Shown here piece after piece: positions 44,946 through 57,074 of a DNA stretch of 64,000 bases. This stretch comes from Rattus norvegicus. Its lineage: Eukaryota > Chordata > Mammalia > Rodentia > Muridae. The notes under the pieces were generated by a model that was not told the DNA's origin, made no database searches, and worked only from the letters and a program-made list of their open reading frames with translations. Within the stretch, counting starts at the first letter, position 1. Each line of letters opens with the position of its first letter. The stretch spans positions 236,697,102 to 236,761,101 of the forward strand of contig NC_086019.1 of assembly GCF_036323735.1 (NCBI RefSeq). Direction: 5' to 3'. The translations under genes and the position numbers were made by a program.

Positions 44946-45227
44946 AGGAAACCAATGGAATTGTCTACAAATGATGAAATGTATGATGTAGAGAAAGAGA
45001 ACATTCTGAACTTCAGAGCTGGGGTTGGACAGGCAAAGCCTTTCAGTCCCAGAGCTTGTAAGACAGCCAGAACTCCCTAGGTCAAACTAGCACATTCTTG
45101 ACTGATCTTAAATTTGGGATTCATGTTTGTTACTATAAATGCCCAGTTAGCATAATTTATAAGGCATTTGTTATTAAATGGTACTGAGGAGGTCTCTAAT
45201 ACTAATAAGTAAAGTTATGTCAGGGTC

Positions 45228-45308
45228 TGGAGTTCAGGGGCATAGCAGTGGTAGAGCACTTGCATACATGCACAAGGCCTTAGGATCCCTCAGCACCACA
45301 AAAAAATG
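45228..45308 (+). mobile_element. Old ID-like SINE
   Basis: GGCATAGCAGTGGTAGAGCACTTGC ... CACAAGGCCTTAGGATCCCTCAGCACC with an A-tail. Diverged from the young ID copies. Confidence 0.55.
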
Positions 45309-45330
45309 TAATTTAAAAATAAATGAATGA

Positions 45331-45508
45331 GGGCTGGAGAGATGGCTCAGTGGTTAAGAGCCCTGACTGCTCTTCCAGAGGTCCTGAGTTCAAATCCCAG
45401 CAACCACATGGTGGCTCACAACCATCTGTAATGAGATCCGATGCCCTCTTCTGGTGTGTCTGACAGCTACAGCGTACTGATAATAAATAAATAAATAAAT
45501 CTTTAAAA
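45331..45508 (+). mobile_element. B2 SINE
   Basis: Complete B2 with AAATAAATAAAT tail. Duplication AAAAATAAATGAATGA at 45315-45330 and 45509-45524. Confidence 0.93.
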
Positions 45509-45606
45509 AAAAATAAATGAATGAAAAAAGTAAAATAATGAATGTCCTGAGAAGTCACACTAGCATTTCATGAGTGCTTGTGAGGAGAGGAGAGGTTTTT
45601 TTTTTA

Positions 45607-45785
45607 AATATTTATTTATTTATTTTATGTATAAGTACACTATAACTGTCTTCAGACACACCAGAAGAGGGCATCAGAGCCCATTACAGATGGTTGTGAG
45701 CCACCATGTGGTTGCTGGGATTTGAACTCAGGACCTCTGGAAGAGCAGTCAGTGCTCTTAACCACTGAGCCATCTCTCCAGGCCC
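45607..45785 (-). mobile_element. B2 SINE, antisense
   Basis: Reverse complement of B2: TATTTATTTATTTATTTTATG tail side, CAGACACACCAGAAGAGGGC, CCACCATGTGGTTGCTGGGA, and CACTGAGCCATCTCTCCAG at the head. It forms an inverted pair with the B2 at 45331-45508, about 100 bp apart, so a transcript could fold into a hairpin. Confidence 0.93.
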
Positions 45786-45792
45786 CCCACCT

Positions 45793-45885
45793 TTTTTTTT
45801 TTTTTTTTCAGAAGCTGAGGACCAAACCTGGGGCCTTGTGCTTACTAGACAAGCACTCTACCACTGAGCTAAAACCCCAACCCCA
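45793..45885 (-). mobile_element. ID SINE, antisense, diverged
   Basis: T-run, then CAGAAGCTGAGGACCAAACCTGGGGCC ... CACTCTACCACTGAGCTAAAACCCCAACCCC. Older than the other ID copies. Confidence 0.85.
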
Positions 45886-46103
45886 GTTGTTACTATGGTC
45901 TTTAAATGATATTTAATAGTATTTAAGATCCCTGCCGTGAGAATTTGTTCAGACAGAAGCCTATTGAATTTGTGTTGTAGCAGTTAACAGTATCACTGGT
46001 GTAACCCTCCAGGGTGTGTTTGAGTGACATTAAAAGTGATCGTAGTTTCTTCATTTAAAATTTCTATATAATGTTGTGGTACATTTGAAAATAGTGTATG
46101 CCT

Positions 46104-46452
46104 TAGTTAGGTTTCCACTGCTGAGAAGAGACAGACACCCTGAGCAAGGCCACTCTTATAAGGACAACATTTAATTGGGGCTGGCTTACAGGTTCAGAGG
46201 TTCAATCTGTTATCATCATGGTAGGAAGCATGGCTGTGCCCAGACAGACACAGTGCCCAGGCAGACACAGTGTTGGAGAAGGAGCCAAGAGTTCTACATC
46301 TTGATCTGAAGACAATCAGGAAAAGACTGTCCTCCAGGCAGCTAGGAAGAGGGTCTCTTAGCCCAGCCTCACAATGACACACTTCCTCCAACAAGGCCAT
46401 ACCTCCTAACAGTACTGCTCCCTGTGGACCAAGCATATTCAAACCACCACAG
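46104..46452 (+). repeat. Rodent interspersed repeat
   Basis: TTAGTTAGGTTTCCACTGCTGAGAAGAGACAG ... ATTTAATTGGGGCTGGCTTACAGGTTCAGAGG ... CACTTCCTCCAACAAGGCCATACCTCC ... CAAACCACCACAG is a widespread rodent repeat. I cannot name the family with certainty. Its antisense open frames are incidental. Confidence 0.65.
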
Positions 46453-48709
46453 TGTAATTTGAGTCTTAGAGAACTTACTCCTGAAAACAGTTACAAACTT
46501 GAGCAGTAATATAGCTACACCCCACCATACTTTTTCAGTGTTCTTTGTTGACATGAATGCCAAAATTTTCAAGTGAGGTTAGTTTCATTTTTTTGCCTTC
46601 ATTTTATGTGTCTTGAAAGAGGGAAGTATTGTATTTCATATCAACTGGTTTACAGTTTAGGTTCTTCTTTGACATGGAAAGGCACTCTTAAATTACTTTC
46701 TGCCTTTCTTTAATAATTACTTATGTGTATAAAATGAGAAAAATAACAGTTAAATTCTACAAAGTTGTTCCCAGCATTGTTGTCTAGGTAGTCTTTTCGA
46801 TTGTTACAGCGCCCCCACTGGACCCTTAAGACGATTCATGTGTGCTCAAAATAAAAGGGAATTCTTGTTAATTGAATATGAGAGTTATAGTGAGCTCCAC
46901 TTTGAAAAATAATAAACCTTACAGAAGTTACCTAGAAACGTTCATTGTGAATTTTGATTCACTAGTGATTCGTTTCCTTCGTACATTGTAATTACTTTCT
47001 CAGTGGTTGTCCTGAGCAGTTAATATCTTGCACATGTAACTGCTTACTGGATTAGTAACAGTTGAACATCAGTGATACCAGACCAGGTATTTTTATTTGT
47101 CCCCTTTTTATGGTGCTGTTGTCACAGAGATATGTTTACATATTATATGATTATTGACATAGATTATAAGTATTGTTTTATATACCTGTCTTTCAAATCA
47201 TACAGGAGTAAGCGCTCTTCTGAAGCAGAAGCATATTTCCAGCTTTAATGTTTCCTTTATAGTGATCCTTTTTCAAACTTTTTTTTATATAACTTTGAGT
47301 TACTGTTTCCTGTCTTCATTCGTCCCAAAAGGTTTCATTTAGTGGTTAGTGTGTCTTGTTTATGACAGATTTCCTTAATTTTTTTTAGATCCCTAAACCT
47401 CTTAATTTCTCCTTCTAGTTTTTAAGAATACTTTGCCTAGGTGTTTTGTTGTCTGTCAACATTTTATTCTTTCATCTGTAAAGTATGTTGTTCTAGTGCT
47501 TTCTGGCCACCCTAAATCAGATAAGGAAAAGTCAGTTATGTTGAGAATTCTTTATATGTGAGAGAGACACTTGTCTTAGCACTTTCAGAACTCTCTTTGA
47601 CAGTTTGAGAATTATATACCTCTGTTTCAGCCTTTTCATATTTATTTTACTTGAAGTTCAGTTTCTTGGAGCTTTATATTTATATATTAATCAAATGTAG
47701 AAAAATTTCTATTGCATTCTCAAATATTCTTTCTGCAGAAGTTTTCTTTCCTTGCCTCTTCTTACACAATGTTGGTACGCATGAGGTCGTTCCCACAAGT
47801 CTTTAAATTAAATTGTTTTTGGCAGTCTCATACACATATATAGTGTATTTTAATCATATTTACTGCTTCTTTACCCTCTCTTGTTCAGCTCTCATTCCCA
47901 ATTAGATCCCCTTTTATTTGACTTTCTCCCCTCCACTGCCTTTTATGACCCATTCTGTTTCATTAGAGTTGCTTGCCCAAGCACAGATTTGGGTTATGCA
48001 CAGAGAAAGGGCAACTTAACAATCATTACACTGTTGAAGAAAATAGCCCCCTCTTCCCAGCTACAGTAGTTAATCAGGAACCCTGCTCCTAGCTGTGACA
48101 GAATGTTATGTCTAATCTTGTGTCGGTCCCAGCTGCTGTGAGCTCATGAATGCAACAGCCATGTCACGTCTGACAGGCAGCTTTCAATAGCACTTCTCCC
48201 GTCTGCATCCTTTCTGTGCCTTGGTCAGAGAGAGTTGACAGAGATGTCCTGTGTAGGGCTCAGCACTCAACAGTCACTTTCAGAACTTTGAGCAATTTAC
48301 AAATTCTGTAGTATCCGTAATCCGGGGGAAGGGTGGGGGGTCTTTTGCCAAGGCTAGTAAGGCACTATCGTATGGGAATAAATGCACATGCTTAGAAAGT
48401 AATTTGATGAACATAACATGTCTGTTTAGCTAAACAGTAGCTCAAACAGCCCCCAGGGGCCTGGAAACTTCCAATGTATTCTTTGACTGAGTTTAGAGTA
48501 CCACGCATGAGCGTTCTCTCCTAGGGAATGGGTCTCAAATCCAGTCAGAACTGGTTGGTTATTCCATAACTGTTGTACCACTCTTGCCCCAGTGGGCACA
48601 TCTGCCTTGACGTTTAGATATGAACTGTGAGCGTTCAGTCCACAGCTGGGTGTAACGTTGATGCCGCTTCTCCACCAGCAGCTATACAGTACTATTTGGC
48701 ACTATGCAC

Positions 48710-48822
48710 AGGGGAGAGGGCACCAGATCCCATTACAGATGGTTATGAATCACCATGTGGTTGCTGGGAATTGAACTCAGAGAAGCCAGTCCTCTTAACT
48801 GCTGAGCTATCTCTCCAGCCTG
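48710..48822 (-). mobile_element. B2 SINE, truncated, antisense
   Basis: CAGATCCCATTACAGATGG, CACCATGTGGTTGCTGGGAATTGAACTC and GCTGAGCTATCTCTCCAGCC; an internal deletion removes the AGGACCTCTGG block. Confidence 0.88.
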
Positions 48823-49140
48823 TAGCACAAATTCTTAATTGTTATACTAAAGTAAGTCATACTAGCGTTCTGTAAGTAGGCAAGAAGCATGCTCAGAAGT
48901 GAAAATTGGTCTCTTAATTAACCTCTAGTCTCCAGGGCCTCTGTTTTTACCACCTCTTCAGCAGTCATCTTAAAATTAATGTTTGTTTAGTTGCTTAGAA
49001 CATAGGATTGAAACCACAGTTCAAATGTCAGCTTTTATTAGTTCTGTGGCCATTAACAATGTTCTCATTGTTTCTTGCATTATATTTTTCCTCTGGAAAA
49101 GTAGAGATAATAAAGTTTGTCTTCAAAAGATTATAAATGG

Positions 49141-49310
49141 GGGGCTGGAGAGATGGCTCAGTGGTTAAGAGCACTGACTGCTCTTCCAGAGGGCCTGAGT
49201 TCAATTCTCAGCAACCACATCTGTAATGGGATCTGATGCCCTCTCCTGGTGTGTCTGAAAACAGCTCCAATGTACAGATATACATAAAATAAATAAATAG
49301 TTCTTTTTAA
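49141..49310 (+). mobile_element. B2 SINE
   Basis: B2 with a 10-bp or so internal deletion (no GTGGCTCACAACC block). Duplication AAAAGATTAYAAATGG at 49125-49140 and 49311-49326, with one T/C mismatch. Confidence 0.92.
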
Positions 49311-49378
49311 AAAAGATTACAAATGGTTAAGGTACTATATATAAAACCTTTTTTTTTATAGTATAGAGTCGAGTTTAT

Positions 49379-49550
49379 TCAGGAAATAGGAAGGGGATTT
49401 GAGAGGGTAGTAGGGACAGAGAAGAGGGGAGGGGGAGGGGGAGAGGAGAGGCCGGCCATGAGCACGTGGAGAGAAGCGGGGAAGGGAATGGGGAGAGAAG
49501 GGACAAAGGGGTAGGGGAGAGCAAGAGGAAACAGGAGCAGGAGGAAGAGA
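49379..49550. repeat. G/A-rich tract with G-quadruplex potential
   Basis: Purine-rich + strand including GGGGAGGGGGAGGGGGAG at about 49426-49443 and more GGG/GGGG runs to 49530. No coding signal. Confidence 0.8.
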
Positions 49551-51136
49551 GCTATAAAACATTTCTGAACACATTATATACATATAATTGATTAGTATTA
49601 TTGTTTTCATACCATCAAGGTATACTTCTTAAACTGGCTTCATTTTATTCTTTCAGCTTTAACTTCCATGACTGTCTTCCAACCATCTGTTATGAAAATG
49701 TATTAAATTATTGCAGCTATAAAAAATAAAGTTTTCATTAGAAAGTTAGTTTTTGTCACTGTAATTTAAAAAAATTTTATTACGTGTTTGTGTGCTTGGA
49801 AGGTAGAGTGGAAATGTTTCTATGAAGATTTTATAATTTAGAAGTCATTGAGAAACAAATGTTAGCCTTCATCTCTAGTGAGTACAAAGAATTTAATATA
49901 AAGAAAAACAGAGTTTCCATTTTAAGGTGGGTAATCTTGAAAGGCACTGGACAATCAACTCAACAACAATTTGAAATATTTCTGTCTTTAATGAAAGATA
50001 GAGATGTCTCTGACCAATCTTTGAACTGAAAAATAAAAAAGTAAATGTCTTGGAAAGATTAACCAGACTGCCCGAAAATACTGCCAGAAATCACCTATTT
50101 TATCTGCAATCCAAAAGGCTGAGAAATTAGATCGACTACTGACCCCAGAGTACACACAGTGAAATAAGGGCCATGGGTTCCTGGGCAAACCTAAATAAGG
50201 GGTGAAGATCCCTTCCTTTTCACTTTGTAAGCTACAGGAGTGTATTATACCATTGAACTGAGGGGTTATAGGCACCAAGGAGCATGGGGTGGGATGGGTG
50301 ACAGGCTAAAGCTGAGACAGTGATAGTTCAGCAAGTCCTGCTCTGTACTTTGGCTTCTGTCTTTCCTACTTAAAATCGAGGCCTCCTTACTAGAGAAATC
50401 AAACCATGCTAGGAAAGTTATTAAAGAGCTAGTAGTATTTGCAGACCACTACAAAAAAAGACAGGTGCCCATGATGCTGAAGCCTGCCAATTGGCAACCC
50501 CCAGCACGCCCCCACAGGTACACACATACAAGCTCGGGTTTCTTGTTAACTCTTCAGCATTAACGCTTTAAACATAAAGAACCAAGGATTAATAGCTAAT
50601 TTAGAACACTTTCCAGTGTAGGAGACTTGACAATAGAAAATTATGTGTGGGTGACGTAAAGGACATGGCAGAAGACAAAAAACATATGACAGAAATGGCA
50701 GTTGGCCACTTTAGACAGATAATTGCCTAAAGAAAGTTGGGGGAGAAAAGTACAGAAGACATAAATTCCACAGAAATCTTTGAAATTGAAATAGTTGAGG
50801 AAACGTGTATGGTATAGAACAAAAGGCACAAATAAGAAAGAAAAACAGAAAATAGTGTAGGAAACTCATTATCTGGTGTAACAAAAGTTTAAGAAAAAGA
50901 TTACAGGCTAATACAAACACCATTATCATTTTCAAAAAAACAAAATGTTACTATTCCAGACCTACACAAAGATTAAACAGTTCAGGTGCTCAGTACAGTA
51001 ATGTAGGTTCATGTGCTTATAGAAGGTCTATTATTTTGAAAGTTTAGAACTGACTAAAAAGTAAAGAAAAAAAGAGTAGAGGCTCTGATATTGATGGGGG
51101 AGGGACAGAGATAAAATCTGAGTAGAACTGCCCCTG

Positions 51137-51232
51137 AGAGTGAGCACTCCATTGCTCAGTATTAGATCACTTCCCTAACATGCACAAGGCCCCACACTGT
51201 TCCCAGCACACACTTACACACACACACACAAG
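51137..51232 (+). mobile_element. Old ID-like SINE with (CA)n tail
   Basis: CTCAGTATTAGATCACTTCCC, ACATGCACAAGGCCCCACACTG, CCCAGCACACAC; diverged. Confidence 0.5.
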
Positions 51233-52420
51233 CAAGCATGTTTAAAAACTGCTTTGCTCTGGAAGAAGAGTCACCATTTTCTTTAGAGGTGTCCATTGAT
51301 CGATATGTTTATTATTCCAATAAATAATTCCCACTACTGTGCAGGCAATCACCTACAGCTCGGCTGGCGGATTGGATCAGAGCAGGAAGGGACTTGTTGG
51401 GAAGAAGAAGCTTTCAGTGGAAGGGAAGGTGTGCAGAATATAATGCATTGGGGATGAAATCCAAGTTGAACCCAATAATGAATCAGTACTGCATTAAGGA
51501 AAGAAGTAAAAAGCACTTCTCCTTGGAGTCATGTAACAAGAGCAAGTCCAGAGTTGAATTTTCTACTTCATCTTCCACTGTCTGATCATTTTATGAGCCT
51601 GAGACTGTGCCTGCTTGAGGGCTGTCTTGGGAGTCTCTTTTAAACCTGTTTGTCCCTATGTCTGTGGGTATGTGTCCCAATGTGTGCCTGTCTGATGTGT
51701 GAGCTGTGTGTATGAGTGTGTGGTATCTGTCTGTCTGTGGGTGCTGTGCCTGTCCATAATAAAGGACTTTGCTCTCTGTTTATTGAATAGCATAGAAAAT
51801 ATCACATGGAGAAAGGAATGGGATACTTTACGGAAATCTTTAACAGAGTTTTAAAAGCATTAAGTCGCTGACTCCAACTGATCCCTACTGACCAGATAGC
51901 AAACATCATTGTTTATCAGCCAGTAAACATAAATGGTTGCTTTCAACCTTTATGGTAAGTTTTAGGAAGTTGCTTTCAGCAAAGATACACCTGCAGTATC
52001 TGGGTCAAGGGCATGGAGCAGTGCCCAGTGTAAGAATGTAGCTGTGCAGTCGTTTAACTTATACACATTATACACAGGAAATCCAAGATGAGTAAGATTG
52101 GTTGTTCAGCTGTTCGGTAAATAAACAGGCCGAGTAAACAATAGGCTAGCACTCTTAGGTGACGTCAAGATATATTGTTAACTTTGACTGTGAGGTCCAG
52201 GAGAAATCCTAGTCTTCTAAAATGTTAGAGATATTTTCAGAATATTATATCATCAGAAGAAAGGACATAGAAACTGTTAATGGTTAAAAAATGACCAAAT
52301 TTTAATTTATATACACAGTCACAGTAACATAAAATTGTAATATCAGCATTTTGAGAGGTAGAGACAGAACAATCACGGATTTGAAGCTGTCCTGGATTAC
52401 ATAGTGAGTCACCCCAGCAC

Positions 52421-52421
<1 letters not shown>

Positions 52422-52471
<50 letters not shown>

Positions 52472-52476
52472 CCCCT
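52422..52476. repeat. (CT)n microsatellite
   Basis: About 24 CT units ending in a C-run, followed by CACTCACTCA repeats to about 52510. Confidence 0.96.
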
Positions 52477-53299
52477 CATTTTCTCGCCCACTCACTCAGT
52501 CACTCACTCAGGGGAGGGGCAAAGCCTTTAAGATACAAAGGTAAATAATTGCTTTGAGCAATTTTGACATGGTTTTCCTTACATACAAGAGACAGATAGA
52601 GCATTCACCCCTCACTCAGGTTACCGCCATCTCCCTCCCTGAAGTGCGTAGCTTTAAAGTGACCATCCTTTCAGGTGTCTTCATTTTATTTAACTCAGGA
52701 CTTTCTGCAAGTTGGCTTGTTTGTTATCCGAATCTCCAGAGGCTACATTCTTTTTTCCTTTTTCATGAGTCTTTCAACACTATTTGAATTTTAAGTACTA
52801 CTTCGAAAAGTAAAATTAGCTTTAAAAGCACTTAGACTTGGAGACTTGAACTCGGACAGTGACCACAGAGTGCATGAGTACCACTTCAAATGGGACTCTG
52901 GTAAACTAGATTCTCGTTTTCTTTTTAAAGATTGTTGGGACATTAACCAAACAACCTTAATGGTTGAGTATCAATTGAGCTTAGCCTGTCAGACAGAGAG
53001 AGACTCAAATACTCCTGGATACTGCAGTAACAAGATGACAGTTAGCTACCATTATGCTTATTTTGGGGCTGGGGGAGAAAAGAAAAGAAACCCACAAACA
53101 AAAAGTAAGCAAAACAGGTTTCCGAGCAGCAAAGTGATTTTCACAAACACTAGAAACCTCAAAAACTATTGGTCCCTTTAACTCTACACACTTAACTATA
53201 GTAAAAGTATTAAGAAATTGAGTTGCAGGATTGTAGATGATTAGAAAGAGAAATGATGTCAGTAGGACAGTTGTTGACAAGATTGAGAGCCGCCACAAA

Positions 53300-53660
53300 A
53301 GGCACACATTGGTTAGGCTTATGTCAGTTTGACACAGCCTAGAGTCAGCTTGGAAGGGGGCTCTCGGTTGGAAAAAATGCCTCCAAGGATGGCCTCTAGG
53401 CAAATCTGTATAGAGTGCCCTCTTGCTTAATGATTGATGTGAAAGAGTTCAGCCTATTGTGCCTGGTACATAAGAAAGTAGGCTGAGGAAGGCAGGAGAA
53501 AGCCAATAAGCAGCATTCCTCCATGGCCTCTGCCTTAGTTCTTGTCCTGGGTTCTTGCCCTGTCTGTCTTCAGTGATAGATTGTGATGTGGAAGTATAAG
53601 CAAGTTGCTGTAGGCCATGGTCTTTATCATAGCAGTAGAACCCTGAGACAGATACATAAC
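53300..53660 (-). repeat. Rodent interspersed repeat (family of 31805-32165), antisense
   Basis: TATGTCAGTTTGACACAGCCTAGAGTCA, TTGCTTAATGATTGATGTG, TTCTTGTCCTGGGTTCTTGCC, GATTGTGATGTGGAAGTATAAGC and GCAGTAGAACCCTGAGACAG appear in the order seen at 55610-56015. Confidence 0.55.
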
Positions 53661-54350
53661 TATTAGATCCCAACACAGGCAATGAGGAAGAATAGTAGTC
53701 TGATGATGGCATATACCCATGCTATGCAGAGATGAGGAATTCAAGACAGTTCTGTAGACTTTTTTAGGAGGTGTGTGCTCACTTTCCTGACATTGGCCTG
53801 CCTATTCTTGTGCAGCCATTAATCACCATGGATTTAAGTACATATGCCATTTTGTTATCAGTACCAAGTCAGTTATGAAATAACCAAGTACATCCCTGAA
53901 TCTGACATTAGACCTGATAAATACCCATAGAAGGGGAATCAAGGATAAGGCATGGAGTAGGTGAAGTGAAAGAACACTTTGGACCATATACCACCGCATA
54001 CGGAACAGCACATTGCTTCTGTAATTTCCTCGCTAGGGAAGCACTCAAGTCAGTTCTCCTGAAAGGCCAACTTAATTCTCTTCTCTCCTCCCCTCCCCTT
54101 CCCTCCTCCCTCCCTTCCTCTGCATTTTACTCTCAGCCCCCCAACACAAGTTAAATTAGTCAAGCTTACATATATCTAGTTGGTATATAAATGAATCTAC
54201 TGTGATAGAATTCAAGTTTAATTTTCAATTTTGAATCTGTAGAATGAGCACCTAGTCTGTAAGCTTGGTTATGTTTGTTTGAGTGCATATTAGGTACAAA
54301 TTGGGGAAAGATTAGATATCTTTGTCTTAACCTTGTGTTATTTCTCTTAG

Positions 54351-54458
54351 AGGAAGTCCACAAATGAAGGGGATACCTCATTTTAAGGAAGAACATTGCG
54401 CCCCAGCATTGAATTTAGAAATGAAGAAAATACTGGATTTGCAAGCACCCATCATGAG
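54351..54458 (+). CDS. Ric1: Ric1 coding exon 4 (residues 111-146, split codon 147)
   Basis: Acceptor TTTCTCTTAG ends at 54350; donor GTACAG starts at 54459. The 108-nt exon begins with the last base of the Lys-111 codon and ends with AG of Ser-147. It encodes GSPQMKGIPHFKEEHCAPAL followed by NLEMKKILDLQAPIM. Both ends are phase 2, so in-frame skipping is possible. The TAG acceptor is weaker than the CAG acceptors of most other exons. Confidence 0.95.
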
Positions 54459-55086
54459 GTACAGTATATTAGTTATGTTTGAGATTTTCTGACCACAAAA
54501 GACCATGTAGTTGTTTAAATCACATGACAAACAAGAGAATTGTTTGTATTTCAAAATTTATAAATTAATTGTTTGATTTTATGGTATGATAACATACTAA
54601 AGAGATTCAATAAAATCATGTATGTAGAGGAAAAGCGGGACTGTCTCTTTGTATGCCCTCCATATGTTTCTTGGAAGTACATGTACACTTGAAAGAATAC
54701 TAAGCTTTCTGATGCCAGTGTGAATACAGGTTACATGACAAGGCGGTAAGAAATACTAACACACAGAAATCTATTTATACTCAAAGATCCTTTCAGTTTA
54801 ACTTCATTATCTAAGTTGCTTCGTGGTGGTTGACCTGTTAGCTATTACCGTCCTTTCCTCTGCATGCGTGATTTTGGTGAACACTGTACAGCTATGAAAA
54901 CACTGAGGCTCAATCCTTAAGAGACTTCCCAGACACACTATAGGTTAAAAAGCAAGGTGTATATAGTAAGAATGCTTGGTCTTCAAAGGTATTAGAGGTT
55001 TGTTGTTCTAGAATACATAAGCTAGTGGGACAGATTTGGGGAAAGATTATTTTCTATTAGGTACCTTTCAAACATACTGAGCCATA

Positions 55087-55199
55087 GGGCCGGCAAAGTA
55101 GCTCTGTAGGCAAAAGTGCTTGCTTCCACACCTAATGACTTAGTGGGAATCGAGATTGATTCCCAAGGTTGGCCTCTGACTTTCAAACATGTACCAGGG
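55087..55199 (+). mobile_element. B3/RSINE-type SINE
   Basis: GGGCCGGCAAAGTAGCTCTGTAGGCAAAAGTGC head, then GATTCCCAAGGTTGGCCTCTGACTTTCAAACATGTACC, merging into a CA-rich tail. This is typical of B3-class elements. Confidence 0.65.
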
Positions 55200-55212
55200 T
55201 ACACGCGCACGC

Positions 55213-55259
<47 letters not shown>
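55200..55259. repeat. (AC)n microsatellite
   Basis: ACGCGCACGCACACGC start, then about 20 AC units; grown from the SINE tail. Confidence 0.96.
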
Positions 55260-55260
<1 letters not shown>

Positions 55261-55399
55261 ATACTATTAAAGTAAAACTTTCAAAGACTTATTTGATGCA
55301 GAAGGAATTTTGAATGTATGTGGGTACAGAACAAGGTAGAACACTACAACTTGGTTTAATGCCCCACCTGGTGGTAGAGCCATGTAACACATGGAAATA

Positions 55400-55430
55400 G
55401 GGGAGGGAGGGAGGGAGGGAGGGAGGGAGG

Positions 55431-55481
<51 letters not shown>
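55400..55481. repeat. (GGGA)n(GA)n polypurine tract
   Basis: Nine GGGA units (55401-55436) followed by about 22 GA units make an 82-bp pure purine strand. Such mirror-symmetric tracts can form triplex (H-) DNA. Translated open frames here are artefacts. Confidence 0.97.
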
Positions 55482-55484
<3 letters not shown>

Positions 55485-55499
55485 CTTTACAAAAAGGAT

Positions 55500-55585
55500 T
55501 TCTGGTACTGGAAGTGTGCTCAGTAGTGGAGCATGTCTTCACCATGCTCATGGCCCAGTGTTCAGATTCTAGCACCACCAAAGGG
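55500..55585 (+). mobile_element. Old ID-like SINE
   Basis: GTGTGCTCAGTAGTGGAGCATG ... CATGGCCCAGTGTTCAGATTCTAGCACCACC fits a decayed ID/tRNA-derived SINE. Confidence 0.45.
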
Positions 55586-55609
55586 AAGGGATGACTTGCT
55601 TCCAACTTG

Positions 55610-56015
55610 TGTGACTTTGCTGGATAGTTATGTCAACCTGACACAAGTTAAAGCCATGTGAGAATGGAGAACTGTAATTAAGAAAATGCTTCCATAAGAT
55701 TGGGTTGTAGACAGTCTATAAAGGCATTTTTCTTAGTGATTGATGGGGTAGGGTCCAGCTCATTGTGGGTGGTGCTACCCTTGGGCTGGTTGCCCTGGTT
55801 CTATGAACAAGCCATAAGGAGCAAGCCGGTTAGTAGCACCCCACTATGACCTCTGCACGAACTCCTGCCTCCAGGTTCTTGCCCAGTTTGAGTTCTTGTC
55901 CTGACTTCTTTTGATGATGAACAGTAATTTGGAAGTGTGAGCCAAATAAACCCTTTCCTCCACAACTTGCTTTTTGGTCGTAATATTTCATAGAAGCAAT
56001 AGAAACCCTGAGACA
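55610..56015 (-). repeat. Rodent interspersed repeat (family of 31805-32165), antisense
   Basis: GTTATGTCAACCTGACACAAG, GAATGGAGAACTGTAATTAAGAAAATG, GTGGGTGGTGCTACCC, CAAGCCATAAGGAGCAAGCC, GGAAGTGTGAGCCAAATAAACCC and AGCAATAGAAACCCTGAGAC lie in the standard order. This is the best preserved copy in the window. Confidence 0.62.
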
Positions 56016-56924
56016 ATGACTTTCACCTGTCTAAGTTTGCCTTCTGCAGATTTAGGTGGTTAGCAGTCTCAGATTTCTCTCAAACTTCCAAAGGAAGAAT
56101 TACATTTAAATAACACTATTAGCTCATCAAATACATACTTCTTGGAAATACACTTGTAAATGAGAGAAAAGACTCTGAAAGACTATATAATCAGTTATTT
56201 CTACTATCCAATGTAATGAATTAACATTAGGAATAATGATTATCATGTTGCTTATAGGAGCAAAAGTACTGTCACCTTTTATTTTCAATCAAATAAAAAG
56301 TAAAGATTATTGCTAAGTACCCATCTTTTTTATTGCTTGAATACAGAGCACATTTGAAAGATAAACATTTGTAATTATGAGTTTTAATAATTGGTTAATC
56401 AGATACACTGTTCTACTTCAAGTGGTGTGTGGCAGGATATGATGCATGCATGATATCCCTTACTTACCATAGTAATAAAATCCTTCAGAACTCAGTCAGC
56501 ATCCTAAACTGAAAAATACCTGTTTGAGAAATGTGAAACTTGTTATATAATCTGTGGGGCCAATGATGGAGTAGTCTAATTTACAACATACCTAAAATGT
56601 GTTCATGTAGCTTTTATATGTACTTAAAAACTAAGGATATTCAGAATATTGTAGGAATCAGTGCAACATGAAAAGACCTAACTTTTTGGGCTTGACATTT
56701 GTACTAAAATTAATTGAGAACGGCAGTTGGGTAGCTTGGGACAAGGCCCATTTTTGAACATTTTGAATAATGAAGAAATATTCATTTAACAATGGACACC
56801 AGCCATTGTTCAGCAAGTTTCTTAGTTTTAGTTGGGGTAGCTGGAGTATCTTGTGTAGATCCTCCTGGGGCGGGGAGGTGTGGTTGACATCTGATGCTCT
56901 TCGCCATATTCTTTCTGTTTTTAA

Positions 56925-57068
56925 TGGTTTCTCAAGAGAGGATTTCTCTGTGTAGCCTTGGCTGATCTGGAACTTACTCTGTAGATCAGGGTGGCCTCAA
57001 ATTCAGAGATTCACCTGCCTCTACCCCCCAGGTGCTGGGATCAAAGGCGTGCATCACTACCACCTGGC
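56925..57068 (-). mobile_element. B1 SINE, antisense
   Basis: GAGAGGATTTCTCTGTGTAGCC, GGAACTTACTCTGTAGATCAGGGTGGCC, CTGCCTCTACCCCCCAGGTGCTGGGATCAAAGGCGTGCATCAC; well-preserved reverse B1. Confidence 0.85.
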
Positions 57069-57074
57069 TCCATC

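Larger units (their letters stand above)
37460..54350 (+). other. Ric1: Ric1 intron 3 (16.9 kb)
   Basis: The intron holds the SINEs, ID elements, microsatellites and repeats listed separately. Stretches with nothing I recognise are 37465-38060, 39730-41580, 42760-44530, 46460-48700, 49630-51130, 51240-52420, 52480-53290 and 53670-54350. No additional gene is supported in any of them. Confidence 0.85.

Noticed and set aside
51290..51790. Possible retrogene or extra exon near 51.4 kb, with AATAAA at about 51760
   Set aside because: Only a 63-codon frame without recognised homology, no convincing splice sites and no TSD. Left as unassigned intron sequence.
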